A stretch of 64,000 bases of DNA from positions 62,001-126,000 of the forward strand of contig CAWCXF010000008.1 in the NCBI GenBank assembly GCA_963799455.1, given 5' to 3'. Below are positions 41,405 to 50,729 of the stretch, piece by piece. This DNA is from CAWCXF01 sp963799455 (GTDB taxonomy: Bacteria; Pseudomonadota; Alphaproteobacteria; Rhodobacterales; Rhodobacteraceae). Position 1 is the stretch's first letter. Each line of letters starts with the position of its first letter. Position numbers and translations under genes: made by a program. The notes beneath the pieces were generated by a model that saw only the letters and a list, made by a program, of their open reading frames with translations, was not told where the DNA came from and did not search any database.

Positions 41405-41500
41405 CGGGGCTCCTCCTCGCGCCTCAGAAGGCCAGAGAGGCGGCCGGGGTCAAGGCGTGCGCGGCGTCACCGCGGCCCGCCTCACCGCAGCGTGATGGCC

Positions 41501-43139
41501 TCAGCGGCGCTGCCCGCCGACGCGGAACCAGGCGTAGCCGTGGGGGGCGAGGCGGACGGGGCTGCGGGGCGGCACGGGCTCGCAGGCCCGCGAGCCCATC
41601 AGCGGGATCAGGGTCTCGCCGTCGCCCAAGCCCGGCGTCACCTCCACCGCCTCGCCGGCGAGGTTGTGCAGCGTCACGACCCGGTCCCCGCGCCACTCGG
41701 AGACGAGCGCGAGGACGGCCTCGTGGCCGGGGTCGAGCACGCGCGTCTCGCCCCAGCCGATCTCGGGCGCGCTGCGCCGCGCGCGGATCATGCGCTGGAC
41801 CCGGCCCAGGAGCGAATCGGGGTCGCCGCGCTGGTCGGCGACGTTGGCGGCCTCGTATCCGGCGGGCCCGCCCCTCGCCACCGGGCGGACCAGATCCTCG
41901 GCGGTCGAGAAGCCCCCCTGCGCCTCGTCCGACCACTGCATCGGCGTGCGCACCGCGTTGCGCTCCTCGAGCGAGAGATCCTCGCCCTGGCCGATCTCGT
42001 CGCCGTACCACATCACCGGCGTGCCGGGTAGCGCGAAGAGCAGCGAGTGCATCAGCGCGATCCTGGCCGCGTCGCCGCCCATCATCGGCGCGAGCCGGCG
42101 GCGGATGCCGCGGTCGTAGACGCGCATCCCCTCGTCGGGGGCATAGGCCTCGAACACCTCCTCGCGCTCGGCCTCGGAGAGCTTGTCGAGCGACAGCTCG
42201 TCGTGGTTGCGCAGGAAGTTGGCCCACTGCGCCTGGGTCGCGGCGTCGGTGGGGCGCGAGCGCAGCGCCTCCTCGATGGGCGCGGCCCGGCCCCGGACCA
42301 TGGCGAGCCAGATCGCCTGGTTGAGCGGGAAGTCGAAGAGCATGTGCATCCGCTCGTCGGCGTCGAAGGCGCGGCCGCCGAAATAGGCGCCCGCCTTCTC
42401 GCGCGGCACGTTGGCCTCGGCCAGCATGATCGCGCCCGCCCGGCGCCAGGAGAGGAAGTCGCGCATCTCCGACAGCAGCAGCAGCGGGTCGCGCTCGGGC
42501 TCCTCCTTGAGCCCCTTGTACTCGACGAGGAACGGCACCGCGTCGATGCGGAAGCCCTCGACGCCGAGCTCGAGCCAGCAGCCCATGATGCGCAGGATCT
42601 CCTCGCGCACCTGCGCGTTCGAGATGTTGAGGTCGGCCTGGTGCTTGTAGAAGCGGTGCATGTACCACGCGCCCGCCGTCTCGTCATGGGTCCAGACAGC
42701 CTCCTGGACGCCGGGGAAGATGATCCCCTCGGTGATGTCGGCGGGCTTCTCCTCGGACCAGACGTACCAGTCGCGCATCGGGAGATCCCGGCCGGCAGGC
42801 GGCCCTGAACCAGGGGTGGTCGATCGAGGTGTGGTTGACCACGAGGTCCACCAGCAGCTTCATGCCGCGGTCGCGCGCGGCGCGGCTGAACTCGACGAAG
42901 TCGCCCAGGCTCCCCAGGCGCGGATCGACGCCGTAGAAGTCGGTGATGTCGTAGCCGTTGTCGCGGCCCGGCGAGGGGTAGAACGGGTTGAGCCACAGCG
43001 CGGTGACGCCCAGCCCCTCCAGGTGGTCGAGCCGGTCGGCCAGGCCGCGGAAGTCGCCCACCCCGTCGCCGTTCGAGTCCATGAAGGTCTCGACGTCGAG
43101 GCAGTAGACGACGGCGTTCTTGTACCACAGGTCGATCAT
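41501..43139 (-). pseudogene. GH13 alpha-amylase family protein (trehalose-synthase-like), one frameshift
   Basis: From ATG 43139 the frame gives MIDLWYKNAVVYCLDVETFM, GLGVTALWLNPFYPSPGRDN and VVNHTSIDHPWFR, the N-terminal third of a GH13 trehalose synthase/isomaltulose-type enzyme. After WFRAACRPGSP it leaves frame; the +1 frame continues MRDWYVWSEEKPADIT through the catalytic set GFRIDAVPF (nucleophile Asp), MLAEANVP (acid Glu) and RNHDELS (third Asp) to the end. One base too many in the GGG at 42780-42782 explains it. All catalytic residues are intact, so this is a very recent lesion or a sequence error. Lies 9 bp after the second GH13 gene. Confidence 0.85.
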
Positions 43140-43148
43140 GCGCCCCCC

Positions 43149-44759
43149 TTACGCCGGGTCGGGCCCGGGGTCGAGGATCACGCCCTCGTCGGGGCGCAGC
43201 ACGCCCTCGAAGGGGCGCGGCCCGTCGCGGTGGGTGGTCAGCAGCAGCGAGCCCTGCGCCTCGACCCGCGCCTCGCGGCCGCCGAGGTTGAGCGCGACCG
43301 TCAGGCGGTCCCCGTTCGACGCGCGACGCACCACCAGCGCGTCTCCCTGCGCCTCGACCGCCTCGTAGGCGCCCACGCGCAGCGCGGGCCGCTCGCGGCG
43401 CAGCGCGAGGAGCGCGCGCGTCAGCGCCAGGATCGAGGTCGGGTCGCGCTCCTCGCCCGCCACGTTGATCGTCCCGACCTCGCCGCCCACGGGCAGCCAG
43501 GGCTCGACGCCGGGCGGGCAGAAGCCGGCGTTGGGCCCGTCCGTCCAGCGCATCGGCGTGCGGCAGGGGTCGCGCCCCTCGCCCATCCCCGGCATGTTGA
43601 CCTCCCAGGGGTCGCGGATGCGGTCGGGCGGGATCGGCACGTCGCGCATCCCGATCTCGTCGCCGTAGTAGAGCGTGGGCGTGCCGCGCAGGGTGAGCAG
43701 CAGCATCATCGCCACCCGCGCCTGCGCGTCGCCGACGCGGCTGGCGATGCGCGGCTGGTCGTGGTTGCCCAAGACCCAGTTGGGCCAGCCGCCCGGCGGC
43801 AGCAGCGCCTCGTAGCGTCGGATCAGGTCGCGCAGGGGCTCGGCGCGCCACTCGGCGAAGATCAGCGAGAAGTTGAACGGAAGCTGGATGCCCGAGCCCG
43901 CGCCGTAGAAGGTCACGAGCCGCTCCAGCGGAAGGTAGATCTCGCCGATCAGCAGCCGCGGGTCGGCGTAGGACTCGGCCAGCCGCCGCATCGGCTCGAT
44001 CACCAGCTCCATCAGCTCGGGCCGGTCGGCGCTGTAGGTCTTGATGACCGAGGCGAAGGGCGGATCGGTCTCGGGGTCGTAGGCGGGGTTGAGCGGATCG
44101 TCGCGCAGCGAGGCGTCCTTGATGCAGCGATAGACCACGTCGAGCCGGAAGCCGTCCACGCCCCGGTCGAGCCAGAAGCGCATCGCGCCCAGCATCGCCT
44201 CGCGCACGTCCGGGTTGCGCCAGTCGAGGTCGGGCTGCTGCGGCAGGAAGCTGTGGAGGTAGAACTGAACGGTGGCCTCGTCCCAGCTCCAGGCCGGGCC
44301 GCCCGAGGCGCTCATCCAGTTGTTGGGCAGACGCGCCCGCGGCGGGCCGTCGCCGGGGGCGGGGTCGGCCCACAGGTACCAGTCGCGCTTGGGATCGTCG
44401 CGCGAGGACCGGGACGCCTCGAACCACGGGTGGCGGTCCGAGGAGTGGTTGGGCACGAAGTCGAGGATCACCTTGAGGCCGCGCCCATGCGCCGCGGCGA
44501 TCACCGCGTCGGCGTCCCCCAGCGTGCCGAAGAGCGGATCGACCCCGGTGTAGTCGGCCACGTCGTAGCCGAAATCGGCCATCGGCGAGGGGTAGATCGG
44601 CGAGATCCACACCGCGTCCACGCCCAGCCGCGCCAGGTGGTCGATCCGCGCCAGGATGCCGGGCAGGTCGCCAACCCCGTCGCCGCCCGAGTCGCGCCAG
44701 GACCGGGGGTAGATCTGATAGATCACGGCATCCTGCCACCAGGGCGTCTCGGCGGGCAT
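43149..44759 (-). CDS. GH13 alpha-glucosidase
   Basis: Hydrolyses alpha-glucosidic bonds of small saccharides (maltose, isomaltose, sucrose or trehalose; not resolvable here). 536 residues, typical: WWQDAVIYQIYPRSW at the N-terminus, DFVPNHSSDRHPWF, nucleophile D207 (GFRLDVV), acid E273 (IGEIY), D334 (LGNHDQPR), and a C-terminal beta domain. No signal peptide, so cytoplasmic. ATG 44759 has GGAG upstream. Operon with the trehalose-synthase-like gene; no transporter or regulator nearby. Confidence 0.93.
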   Translation of the reverse strand: MPAETPWWQDAVIYQIYPRSWRDSGGDGVGDLPGILARIDHLARLGVDAVWISPIYPSPMADFGYDVADYTGVDPLFGTLGDADAVIAAAHGRGLKVILDFVPNHSSDRHPWFEASRSSRDDPKRDWYLWADPAPGDGPPRARLPNNWMSASGGPAWSWDEATVQFYLHSFLPQQPDLDWRNPDVREAMLGAMRFWLDRGVDGFRLDVVYRCIKDASLRDDPLNPAYDPETDPPFASVIKTYSADRPELMELVIEPMRRLAESYADPRLLIGEIYLPLERLVTFYGAGSGIQLPFNFSLIFAEWRAEPLRDLIRRYEALLPPGGWPNWVLGNHDQPRIASRVGDAQARVAMMLLLTLRGTPTLYYGDEIGMRDVPIPPDRIRDPWEVNMPGMGEGRDPCRTPMRWTDGPNAGFCPPGVEPWLPVGGEVGTINVAGEERDPTSILALTRALLALRRERPALRVGAYEAVEAQGDALVVRRASNGDRLTVALNLGGREARVEAQGSLLLTTHRDGPRPFEGVLRPDEGVILDPGPDPA

Positions 44760-45239
44760 CGGCTCTCCTTCACATGTCGGCGGCGGCGGAGCGCCGCGGG
44801 GGTGGTCGGCGGCGGAGCGCCGCGGGGGGGTCGGCGGAGCGCGCGGGGGTGGTCGGCGGCGGGCGGGGGGGTGGTCGGCGGCGGAGCGCCGCGGGGGTGG
44901 TCGGCGGCGCGTCGCGGGAGCTAGGACGACTGTGCGAGCGCGCAAACGATCGAGGGATCACGGCGGGAATCCGCCGGTGCGGGAGGCGGGCGGGACGGCG
45001 GGCGGGACGGCGGCCGGCCCGTCGCGGCACGGGCCGTCGCGGACCCGCTGCGCCGGGCGCGAGGCCATCGGCGCGGCGGTGCGCGAGCCCCCCGGAGGGC
45101 TCCGCGGCGGCGGTGCGGCGACGACGCCGACGGACCGGGACCGGCCGCCGCCGCCCGCGCAGCGCCGAGGCCCTGCGAGCCCGACGCCCCTGCCGCCTCG
45201 GGCTCGCAGGGCGCGCCGCGCGGGCCTCCGGGCGGCCCC
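44760..45239. other. Gene-free interval with repeats upstream of GH13 genes
   Basis: 480 bp. The first ~145 bp are a tandem repeat (listed separately). Beyond it are tandem GGCGGGACGGC units near 44990, an 8-bp-stem hairpin CGGCCCGT...ACGGGCCG at about 45016-45037, and a smaller hairpin near 45088-45104. No ORF or RNA supported. It must contain the GH13 promoter unless those genes are read from the oxidoreductase gene. Confidence 0.5.
44775..44920. repeat. Imperfect ~20-27-bp tandem repeat, about six units
   Basis: Head-to-tail units with consensus GGTCGGCGGCGGAGCGCCGC followed by a G run of 4-7; some units lack internal pieces. It lies 16 bp upstream of the GH13 start, in the expected promoter/leader. 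No spacers, so not CRISPR. Confidence 0.8.
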
Positions 45240-46262
45240 CTACCCGGCGACCCGGACGAGCTGCTTGCCGAAATTGCCGCCCTTGAGCATCGACAGGAAC
45301 GCGCCCGGCGCGGCCTCGATCCCCTCGGCCACGTCCTCGCGGTGCTTGACGCGGCCGTCGCGGACCATGGGCGCGACTTCGGCCGCGAACTCGTCGTAGA
45401 GGTCGTAGTGGTTGGCGATGATGAACCCCTGCACCAGGAGCTGCTTGACGAGGATCGTCCGCCACGCCCTCGGCAGGCGGTCGGGGCCGTCCGAGCCCGC
45501 GCCGTCGTACCACGCGATCATGCCGCAGACCGGGATCCGACCGCCCCGGTTCATCAGCGGCAGCACGGCCTCCAAAGTCGCCCCGCCCACGTTCTCGTAG
45601 TAGATGTCCACGCCGTCCGGCGCGGCCTCGCCGAGCGCCTCGCGCAGGCCGCTCGCGTCGTGCGCGCGGTGGTCGATGCAGGCGTGAAAGCCCAGCTCGC
45701 CCTCGGCGTAGGCGCATTTCTCGGCGCCGCCCGCGACGCCCACCACGCGCAGGCCGCGCGCGCGGGCGATCTGCCCCACCGCGGAGCCGACGGCGCCGGT
45801 CGCCGCCCCCACGACCAGCGTCTCGCCCTCTCGCGGCCGGCCGATCCGCGTGAGCCCGTACCAGCCCGTGAAGCCCGGCATGCCGAGCACGCCCAGCGCC
45901 GTCTGGACCGGCGCCGCCTGCGGGTCGAGCACGCGCAGCGCCGAGGCCGGCGCCACGGCGTGGGTGGTCCAGCCGAGCTGGCCCAGCACCATGGCGCCCT
46001 CGGGCACGTCCCCGCGCGAGGCGATCACCTCGCCCACGGCGCCCCCCTCCATCGTCGCGCCCAGCTCGACGGGCGCGGCGTAGGAGGGGCCCGCATCCAT
46101 CCGCCCGCGCATGTAGGGGTCGAGCGACAGCCAATGGACCCGCACCAGCGCCTCGCCCTCGTCGGGCTCGGGCACGGCGTCCTCCTCGAGGCGGAAATCC
46201 TCCTCGGAGGGCCGCCCCTCGGGCCGGCTCGCCAGCACGATCCGCTTCATCCGCTCGGCCAT
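45240..46262 (-). CDS. NADP-dependent MDR-family oxidoreductase (CurA/leukotriene B4 dehydrogenase-like)
   Basis: 340 residues, zinc-free medium-chain reductase: RVHWLSLDPYMRGRM and the Rossmann loop VVGAATGAVGSAVGQIA, FHACIDHRA, GVDIYYENVGG and GRIPVCGMIAWYD are characteristic of the PTGR1/CurA group that reduces the C=C bond of enones. ATG 46262 has CAGGAGA upstream. Divergent from the acyl-CoA synthetase gene, with a 135-bp shared promoter region containing a direct repeat GGACAGGGAG. Role probably detoxification of reactive enones. Confidence 0.9.
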   Translation of the reverse strand: MAERMKRIVLASRPEGRPSEEDFRLEEDAVPEPDEGEALVRVHWLSLDPYMRGRMDAGPSYAAPVELGATMEGGAVGEVIASRGDVPEGAMVLGQLGWTTHAVAPASALRVLDPQAAPVQTALGVLGMPGFTGWYGLTRIGRPREGETLVVGAATGAVGSAVGQIARARGLRVVGVAGGAEKCAYAEGELGFHACIDHRAHDASGLREALGEAAPDGVDIYYENVGGATLEAVLPLMNRGGRIPVCGMIAWYDGAGSDGPDRLPRAWRTILVKQLLVQGFIIANHYDLYDEFAAEVAPMVRDGRVKHREDVAEGIEAAPGAFLSMLKGGNFGKQLVRVAG

Positions 46263-46397
46263 TTCGGTCTCCTGCGTCCCAACACCCTGGATGGCGAAGA
46301 CATCGCGCCCTAAGCTCCGCCGACAAGGGCCTCGCCGCAAGACGGGCGACATCCGCGGCGGACGGGGCGGACAGGGAGCGGACAGGGAGGAGACGCC

Positions 46398-48035
46398 ATG
46401 CACGGCCTGATGATGCACCGACCGCTCAACATCGCGGGGATCCTGAGCTACGGCGCCCAGTCTCACCCGCAGGGCGAGCTGGTCTCGGCGCGCGTCGAGG
46501 GCGACGTGCACCGCGCCACCTACGCCGGGACCGCGCGGCGCGCCGCGCGCCTCGCCCACGCGCTGCGCGCGATGGGGATCGAGCAGGGCGACCGGGTGGC
46601 GACGCTCGCCTGGAACGGCCACCGCCACTTCGAGCTCTACTACGCGATCTCGGGGCTCGGCGCGGTGTGCCACACCATCAACCCGCGGCTGTCGGCCGAG
46701 CAGATGCTCTACATCCTGCGCCATGCGGGCGACCGGGCGCTGTTCCTCGACGCGACCTTCGCGCCGCTCGTCGCCGGCTTGCGCGACCACATGCCGGAGG
46801 GCCTGCGCCTCGTCGTCATGACCGACCGCGAGCACATGCCCGACGGCCTGCATGCGGAGTGCTACGAGGAGCTGCTGGCCGCCCAACCCGACGCGATCGA
46901 CTGGCCCGAGCTCGACGAGGACGCGGCCGCGGGCCTGTGCTACACCTCCGGGACCACCGGCCGGCCGAAGGGCGCGCTCTACTCGCACCGCTCGACGGTG
47001 CTGCACGCCATGCTGGTGGCGATCTCGCTCTCGGACAGCCTGCGGCCGGGGCGCAAGATCCTGCCCGTCGTGCCGCTCTTCCACGTCAACGCCTGGGGGA
47101 TCCCCTACGCGGCGCCGCTGGCCGGCTGCTCGCTGGTGTTCCCGGGGCCGCGGCTCGACGGGGCGAGCCTGTGGGAGCTGATGGAGGCCGAGGAGGTCTA
47201 CTCGGCCTGGGGCGTGCCGACGGTGTGGCTCGGGCTGCTCGGGGAGATCCGCCGCCGCGGGCGCCCGCCGCGGGGCCTGGGCGACGTGGTGATCGGCGGC
47301 TCGGCCGCGCCGCGCGCGATGATCGAGGCCTTCGAGGACGCGGGCGTCAACGTCTGCCACGCCTGGGGCATGACCGAGATGAGCCCGATCGGCACCCAGG
47401 GCAACCTGCCGCGCCATCTCGAGCACCTGCCGCGCGACGAGCGCATGCGCCTCAAGGGCAAGCAGGGCCGGCGCGTGTTCGGCGTCGACCTCAAGATCGT
47501 CGGCGAGGACGGCACGCCGCAGCCGCACGACGGCAAGGCCACGGGCGAGCTCTACGTGCGCGGCAACACGGTGATCTCGGCCTACTACGACGACGAGGAG
47601 GCGACGCGCGGCGCGTTCGACGCCGAGGGCTGGTTCGCCACCGGCGACATCGCCACCATCGACCCCGACGGCTTCCTGACGCTGACCGACCGCGCCAAGG
47701 ATCTGATCAAGTCGGGCGGCGAGTGGATCAGCTCGATCGACCTCGAGAACGTGGTGATGTCGCACCCCTGCGTGGCCAACTGCGCCGTGATCGCCGTGCC
47801 GCACCCCAAATGGGACGAGCGCCCGCTGCTGGTCGTGGTCCCCGCCGAGAGCGAGCCCGCGCCCGAGCCCGCCGAGCTGCTGGAGCTGCTGGGCGGGCAC
47901 TTCGCCAAGTGGCAGCTCCCCGACGACGTGGTCTATCTCGACGCGCTGCCGATGACGGCGACGGGCAAGGTCTCGAAGCTGACGCTGCGCGAGCGGTTCG
48001 CCGACCACGTGCTGCCGGAGGCGGCGACGGCCTGA
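46398..48035 (+). CDS. Long-chain-type fatty acid--CoA ligase (AMP-forming)
   Basis: 545 residues of the ANL superfamily: YTSGTTGRPKG (182-192), VVPLFHVNAWG, AWGMTEMSP, GWFATGDIATIDPDGFL, DRAKDLIKSGGEWISS and the C-terminal catalytic Lys in MTATGKVSKL. Activates a carboxylic acid to its CoA thioester; FadD-like members of this group take medium to long chains. ATG 46398 has GGGAGGAG. Its stop is one base from the start of the next gene, so the pair is an operon. May supply CoA esters to the degradation operon 8 kb downstream. Confidence 0.93.
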   Translation: MHGLMMHRPLNIAGILSYGAQSHPQGELVSARVEGDVHRATYAGTARRAARLAHALRAMGIEQGDRVATLAWNGHRHFELYYAISGLGAVCHTINPRLSAEQMLYILRHAGDRALFLDATFAPLVAGLRDHMPEGLRLVVMTDREHMPDGLHAECYEELLAAQPDAIDWPELDEDAAAGLCYTSGTTGRPKGALYSHRSTVLHAMLVAISLSDSLRPGRKILPVVPLFHVNAWGIPYAAPLAGCSLVFPGPRLDGASLWELMEAEEVYSAWGVPTVWLGLLGEIRRRGRPPRGLGDVVIGGSAAPRAMIEAFEDAGVNVCHAWGMTEMSPIGTQGNLPRHLEHLPRDERMRLKGKQGRRVFGVDLKIVGEDGTPQPHDGKATGELYVRGNTVISAYYDDEEATRGAFDAEGWFATGDIATIDPDGFLTLTDRAKDLIKSGGEWISSIDLENVVMSHPCVANCAVIAVPHPKWDERPLLVVVPAESEPAPEPAELLELLGGHFAKWQLPDDVVYLDALPMTATGKVSKLTLRERFADHVLPEAATA

Positions 48036-48036
48036 C

Positions 48037-48921
48037 ATGGAGGGCGTGGGCTTCGAGATCGACGGGCATCCGTTCCACGCCCTGACCTGGGGCGATCCCG
48101 CCCGGCCGCTCCTCCTCCTCCTCCACGGCTTCCCCGAGTTCTCCGGCGCCTGGGAGGAGGTCGCGCCGCGGCTCGCCGACGGGTGGTTCTGCGTCGCGCC
48201 CGACCAGCGCGGCTACGCGCGCTCCTGGCGCCCCGAGGGCGTGGAGCGCTACGCCATGCGCGGGCTGGTCGCGGACGCCGAGGCCATGACCCTTCGCTTC
48301 GGCGGCGGGCGGGCCGCGGGGATCGTGGCGCATGACTGGGGCGCCTCGGTGGCCTACGCGCTGGCGATCCGGGCGCCCGAGCGGCTCGCGCGGCTGGTGG
48401 TGGTCAACGGCATCCACCCGATCGCCTTCCAGGAGGCGCTGGCCGAGGGCGGCGCCCAGGCCGAGGCGAGCCGATACATCCCGTGGCTCAGGCGCGAGGG
48501 CTCCGAGGCCGCGCTCGTCGCGGACGGATACCGCCGGCTCTGGTCGATGTTCGGCGACCTCTCGGCGCGGATGACGCCCGAGCGGCGGCGCGCCTACGAG
48601 GCGGCCTGGGGCGGGGCGGAGGGCCTGCGCTCGATGGTGGACTGGTACCGCGCCTCGCCGATCCAGGTGCCCGAGCCGGGCCATCCGATCCCGCCCGACG
48701 CCCTGCCCTCCTGGGACCGCGAGCGGTTCCGGATCCGGGTGCCGCATCTGGTGATCTGGGGGATGCAGGACGCGGCCTTCGCCCCCGGGATGCGCCTGGG
48801 CGCGCGGCCCTACGCGGACGCCTTCGAGCTGGAGGAGGTCGAGGGGGCCGACCACTGGGTGATCCATCAGGAGCCGGAGCGGGTGGCGGCCCGCATCGGG
48901 CGGTTCCTCGGGGCGGGCTGA
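48037..48921 (+). CDS. Alpha/beta hydrolase, epoxide-hydrolase-like
   Basis: 294 residues. HGFPEF (30-35, oxyanion), nucleophile D100 in AHDWGASVA and the late GADHWV histidine match soluble epoxide hydrolases; haloalkane dehalogenases share the Asp but usually have a W immediately after it within a different lid. Two lid tyrosines are expected at RYAMRGL or YIPW-type positions. Starts one base after the acyl-CoA ligase stop. Confidence 0.85.
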   Translation: MEGVGFEIDGHPFHALTWGDPARPLLLLLHGFPEFSGAWEEVAPRLADGWFCVAPDQRGYARSWRPEGVERYAMRGLVADAEAMTLRFGGGRAAGIVAHDWGASVAYALAIRAPERLARLVVVNGIHPIAFQEALAEGGAQAEASRYIPWLRREGSEAALVADGYRRLWSMFGDLSARMTPERRRAYEAAWGGAEGLRSMVDWYRASPIQVPEPGHPIPPDALPSWDRERFRIRVPHLVIWGMQDAAFAPGMRLGARPYADAFELEEVEGADHWVIHQEPERVAARIGRFLGAG

Positions 48922-49151
48922 GCGACCCGGCCGACCCGCGCCCCCTCGCCTGAGGATGGCGCGGGCGCGGTCCCGTGATGCGGCCGAGCGCCCCTCTTCC
49001 ACAGCCGCAGCGGGCCCGATCGAGACGGCGCTCCCCGGCCTGCGGCGCGGTCCGGGCGCGGCGTGACGGGCGCTCTCGGGCGGGAGGAGCGGGGCCGGGC
49101 ACGAAACGGCCGTGCCGGCGTTGGAGGGTGGCACGCAGGATGGAGGCTCGG

Positions 49152-49685
49152 ATGCTCGGACCCTCGGCGACCACCACCCGACTGGCCGGCGCGGCCGCGC
49201 TGGCCGCGGGCTGCGGCCCCACGCCCTACCAGCCGGCCGCCGCGCTCGGCGGCACCGGCTACGAGACCACGCGCCTCACCCACGACCGCTACCTGGTGAA
49301 CTTCGAGGGCAACGCCGCGACCTCGCGCCAGAGGGTCGAGACCGACATGCTCTTCCGCGCGGCGGAGGTCGCGGCGCGGACGGGCCGCCCCTACTTCGCC
49401 ATCGTCCGGCAGGACACCGAGCGGGACGTGGATCTCGACGTCCTTTACTCCTCGCCGGGCCTTTACGGCTACGGTCACGGCTTCGGGATCGGCACGGGCT
49501 TCGGGTTCCCCTACTACACCTCGGTCGGCTACGGTCTGGGCCCGACCGTCACGACGAGCGACGCCTACGAGGCCTTCGCCACGGTGGAGATGCTGGACGC
49601 GCGGCCGGCCGGGCGCCCGGACGTGTTCGAGACGCAGGACGTGCTCTCCACCCTCGCGCCGCTGGTCCAGCGGCCGGAGACCTGA
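49152..49685 (+). CDS. CC0125/CC1285-type lipoprotein
   Basis: 177 residues. Signal peptide with lipobox LAAGC (C21), then GPTPYQPAA, and a core HDRYLVNFEGNAATSRQRVE, DMLFRAAEVAARTGRPYFAI, VRQDTERDVD that matches a family of small alphaproteobacterial lipoproteins. Function unknown; expected in the outer or inner membrane. A glycine/tyrosine-rich stretch (GLYGYGHGFGIGTGFGFPYY) follows. ATG 49152 has TGGAGG seven bases upstream; a start four codons earlier is possible. Confidence 0.82.
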   Translation: MLGPSATTTRLAGAAALAAGCGPTPYQPAAALGGTGYETTRLTHDRYLVNFEGNAATSRQRVETDMLFRAAEVAARTGRPYFAIVRQDTERDVDLDVLYSSPGLYGYGHGFGIGTGFGFPYYTSVGYGLGPTVTTSDAYEAFATVEMLDARPAGRPDVFETQDVLSTLAPLVQRPET

Positions 49686-49882
49686 CGGGGGGGCCTCGGG
49701 CCGCGGGCGTCCCCTCGGTCGAGCACGGCAGCCCCCCCTCGGCCAGCCTGCAGCCCGCCCCGATCCGGGCGATCGGGCCCGAGGGAGGGCGTGGCACGGG
49801 AGGGCGCGGCGACAGCCTGCCGACCGGTGGACCGTCCCGCGGACTGCCTCGTCGGCGCCTCAGAGCATTGGGAGGCGATCCC
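49686..49882. other. Gene-free interval between two lipoprotein genes
   Basis: 197 bp, G/C-rich; no ORF, RNA or promoter that I can support. Confidence 0.4.
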
Positions 49883-49990
49883 ATGCGGACGGTGAGGTGG
49901 ATGCTTGCGCTCGGCCTCGGCGGCACGGTCGCGGGCTGCGGGGAGGGCGCTCTGCCGCGGGGCGTGACGGGGGGCGTGACGGGGGCGTGA
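49883..49990 (+). CDS. Small lipoprotein (35 residues)
   Basis: MRTVRWMLALGLGGTVAGC is a good lipoprotein signal with lipobox VAGC (C19), followed by only 16 residues. The ATG has GGGAGG eight bases upstream. The mature part is encoded by a repeated GGCGTGACGGG sequence that brings in the stop, so it may be the truncated remnant of an entericidin-like or other small lipoprotein, or a real micro-lipoprotein. Confidence 0.5.
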   Translation: MRTVRWMLALGLGGTVAGCGEGALPRGVTGGVTGA

Positions 49991-49998
49991 CGGGGGGC
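49960..49998. repeat. ~11-bp tandem repeat
   Basis: Three near-perfect copies of GGCGTGACGGG plus a partial fourth, spanning the end of the small lipoprotein gene. Expansion or contraction would change its reading frame and stop. Confidence 0.75.
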
Positions 49999-50059
49999 GC
50001 GAGATGGGCGTGGGCGAGGTCGTGGACGACGAGCCGCCGGTCGGCGCCAGCACCGGCGT

Positions 50060-50729
50060 CCTGACGGATTGGGCGAAGAGCCCGGGCGAGGTGGCGGCGC
50101 TCGCCCGGGGCCGGACCGGCGGCTGCTCGTCGGCCGCCGGCGGAAGGCCCGTGAAGGTCAGCGCGTAGCGCGCCGCCACCTCGCCGATGGCCTCCATGTC
50201 CTCGGGGATGCGGTAGCCGCGCCCCGGGGCATCTCGGCGAAGAACCCCTCGACGCCGCCGGGGGTGAGGAGGACCGGGTGGCGCCCCGTCTCCTCGCCGA
50301 CGATCCGGAAGGTGTGGTCGGCGCCGCGCGGCACGAAGGCCGCCTCGCCCGGCCCCACCTCGAAGCCCTCGCCCTCGCCCTCGATCCAGAGCCGGTGGCG
50401 GCCGGACAGCACCGCGGAGGTCTCGTCCTCCGCGGCGTGGACATGGCGCGGCGGGCTCGGGCCCACGGGCGAGAAGCCGTCGGGGATCGACAGCGCCCCG
50501 CTCGTCCGTTCGCCCGCCCGTCCGCTCGGCCGCCCGTCCGCTCGGCCGAAGGGATGGCGCGGTAGCCCGTCCCGTTCGACCAGATGGCGTCGAGGCCGAG
50601 CAGGGCCGCGTCCGCCGGATCCCGAGCGGCCGCGGGCGCGGCGGAAGCGGCGGCAGCCAGAGCGGCCCGGACATGGCATGGCCGGGGGGGCGCCGGCGCG
50701 TCGCCTCCCTGAGCTTGGATCACACGCAT
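50060..50729 (-). pseudogene. Cupin-domain protein, disrupted by 16-bp repeat expansion and a base loss
   Basis: From ATG 50729 (MRVIQAQGGD...) the first frame reads GLDAIWSNGTGYRAIPS, then leaves frame. A second frame holds the cupin barrel: PPRHVHAAEDETSAVL (metal-ligand histidines), FEVGPGEAAFVPRGADHTFR and LLTPGGVEGFFAEMP. A third frame carries the C-terminus GYRIPEDMEAIGEVAARYAL. The first break is caused by a 16-bp unit present three times (50499-50546); with one or four units the frame is restored. The second is a base loss in CCCCGGGG at about 50221-50228. Small-molecule-binding or dioxygenase-like cupin of unknown role. Confidence 0.75.
50499..50546 (-). repeat. 16-bp tandem repeat inside cupin gene, three units
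   Basis: Two identical units CGCCCGTCCGCTCGGC (50515-50530, 50531-50546, plus-strand reading) and a diverged third (50499-50514). Unit length not divisible by three, so copy number sets the reading frame of the cupin gene. Confidence 0.85.

Noticed and set aside
44775..44920. CRISPR-like or ncRNA array before the GH13 genes
   Set aside because: No unique spacers and irregular unit length; best described as an imperfect tandem repeat.
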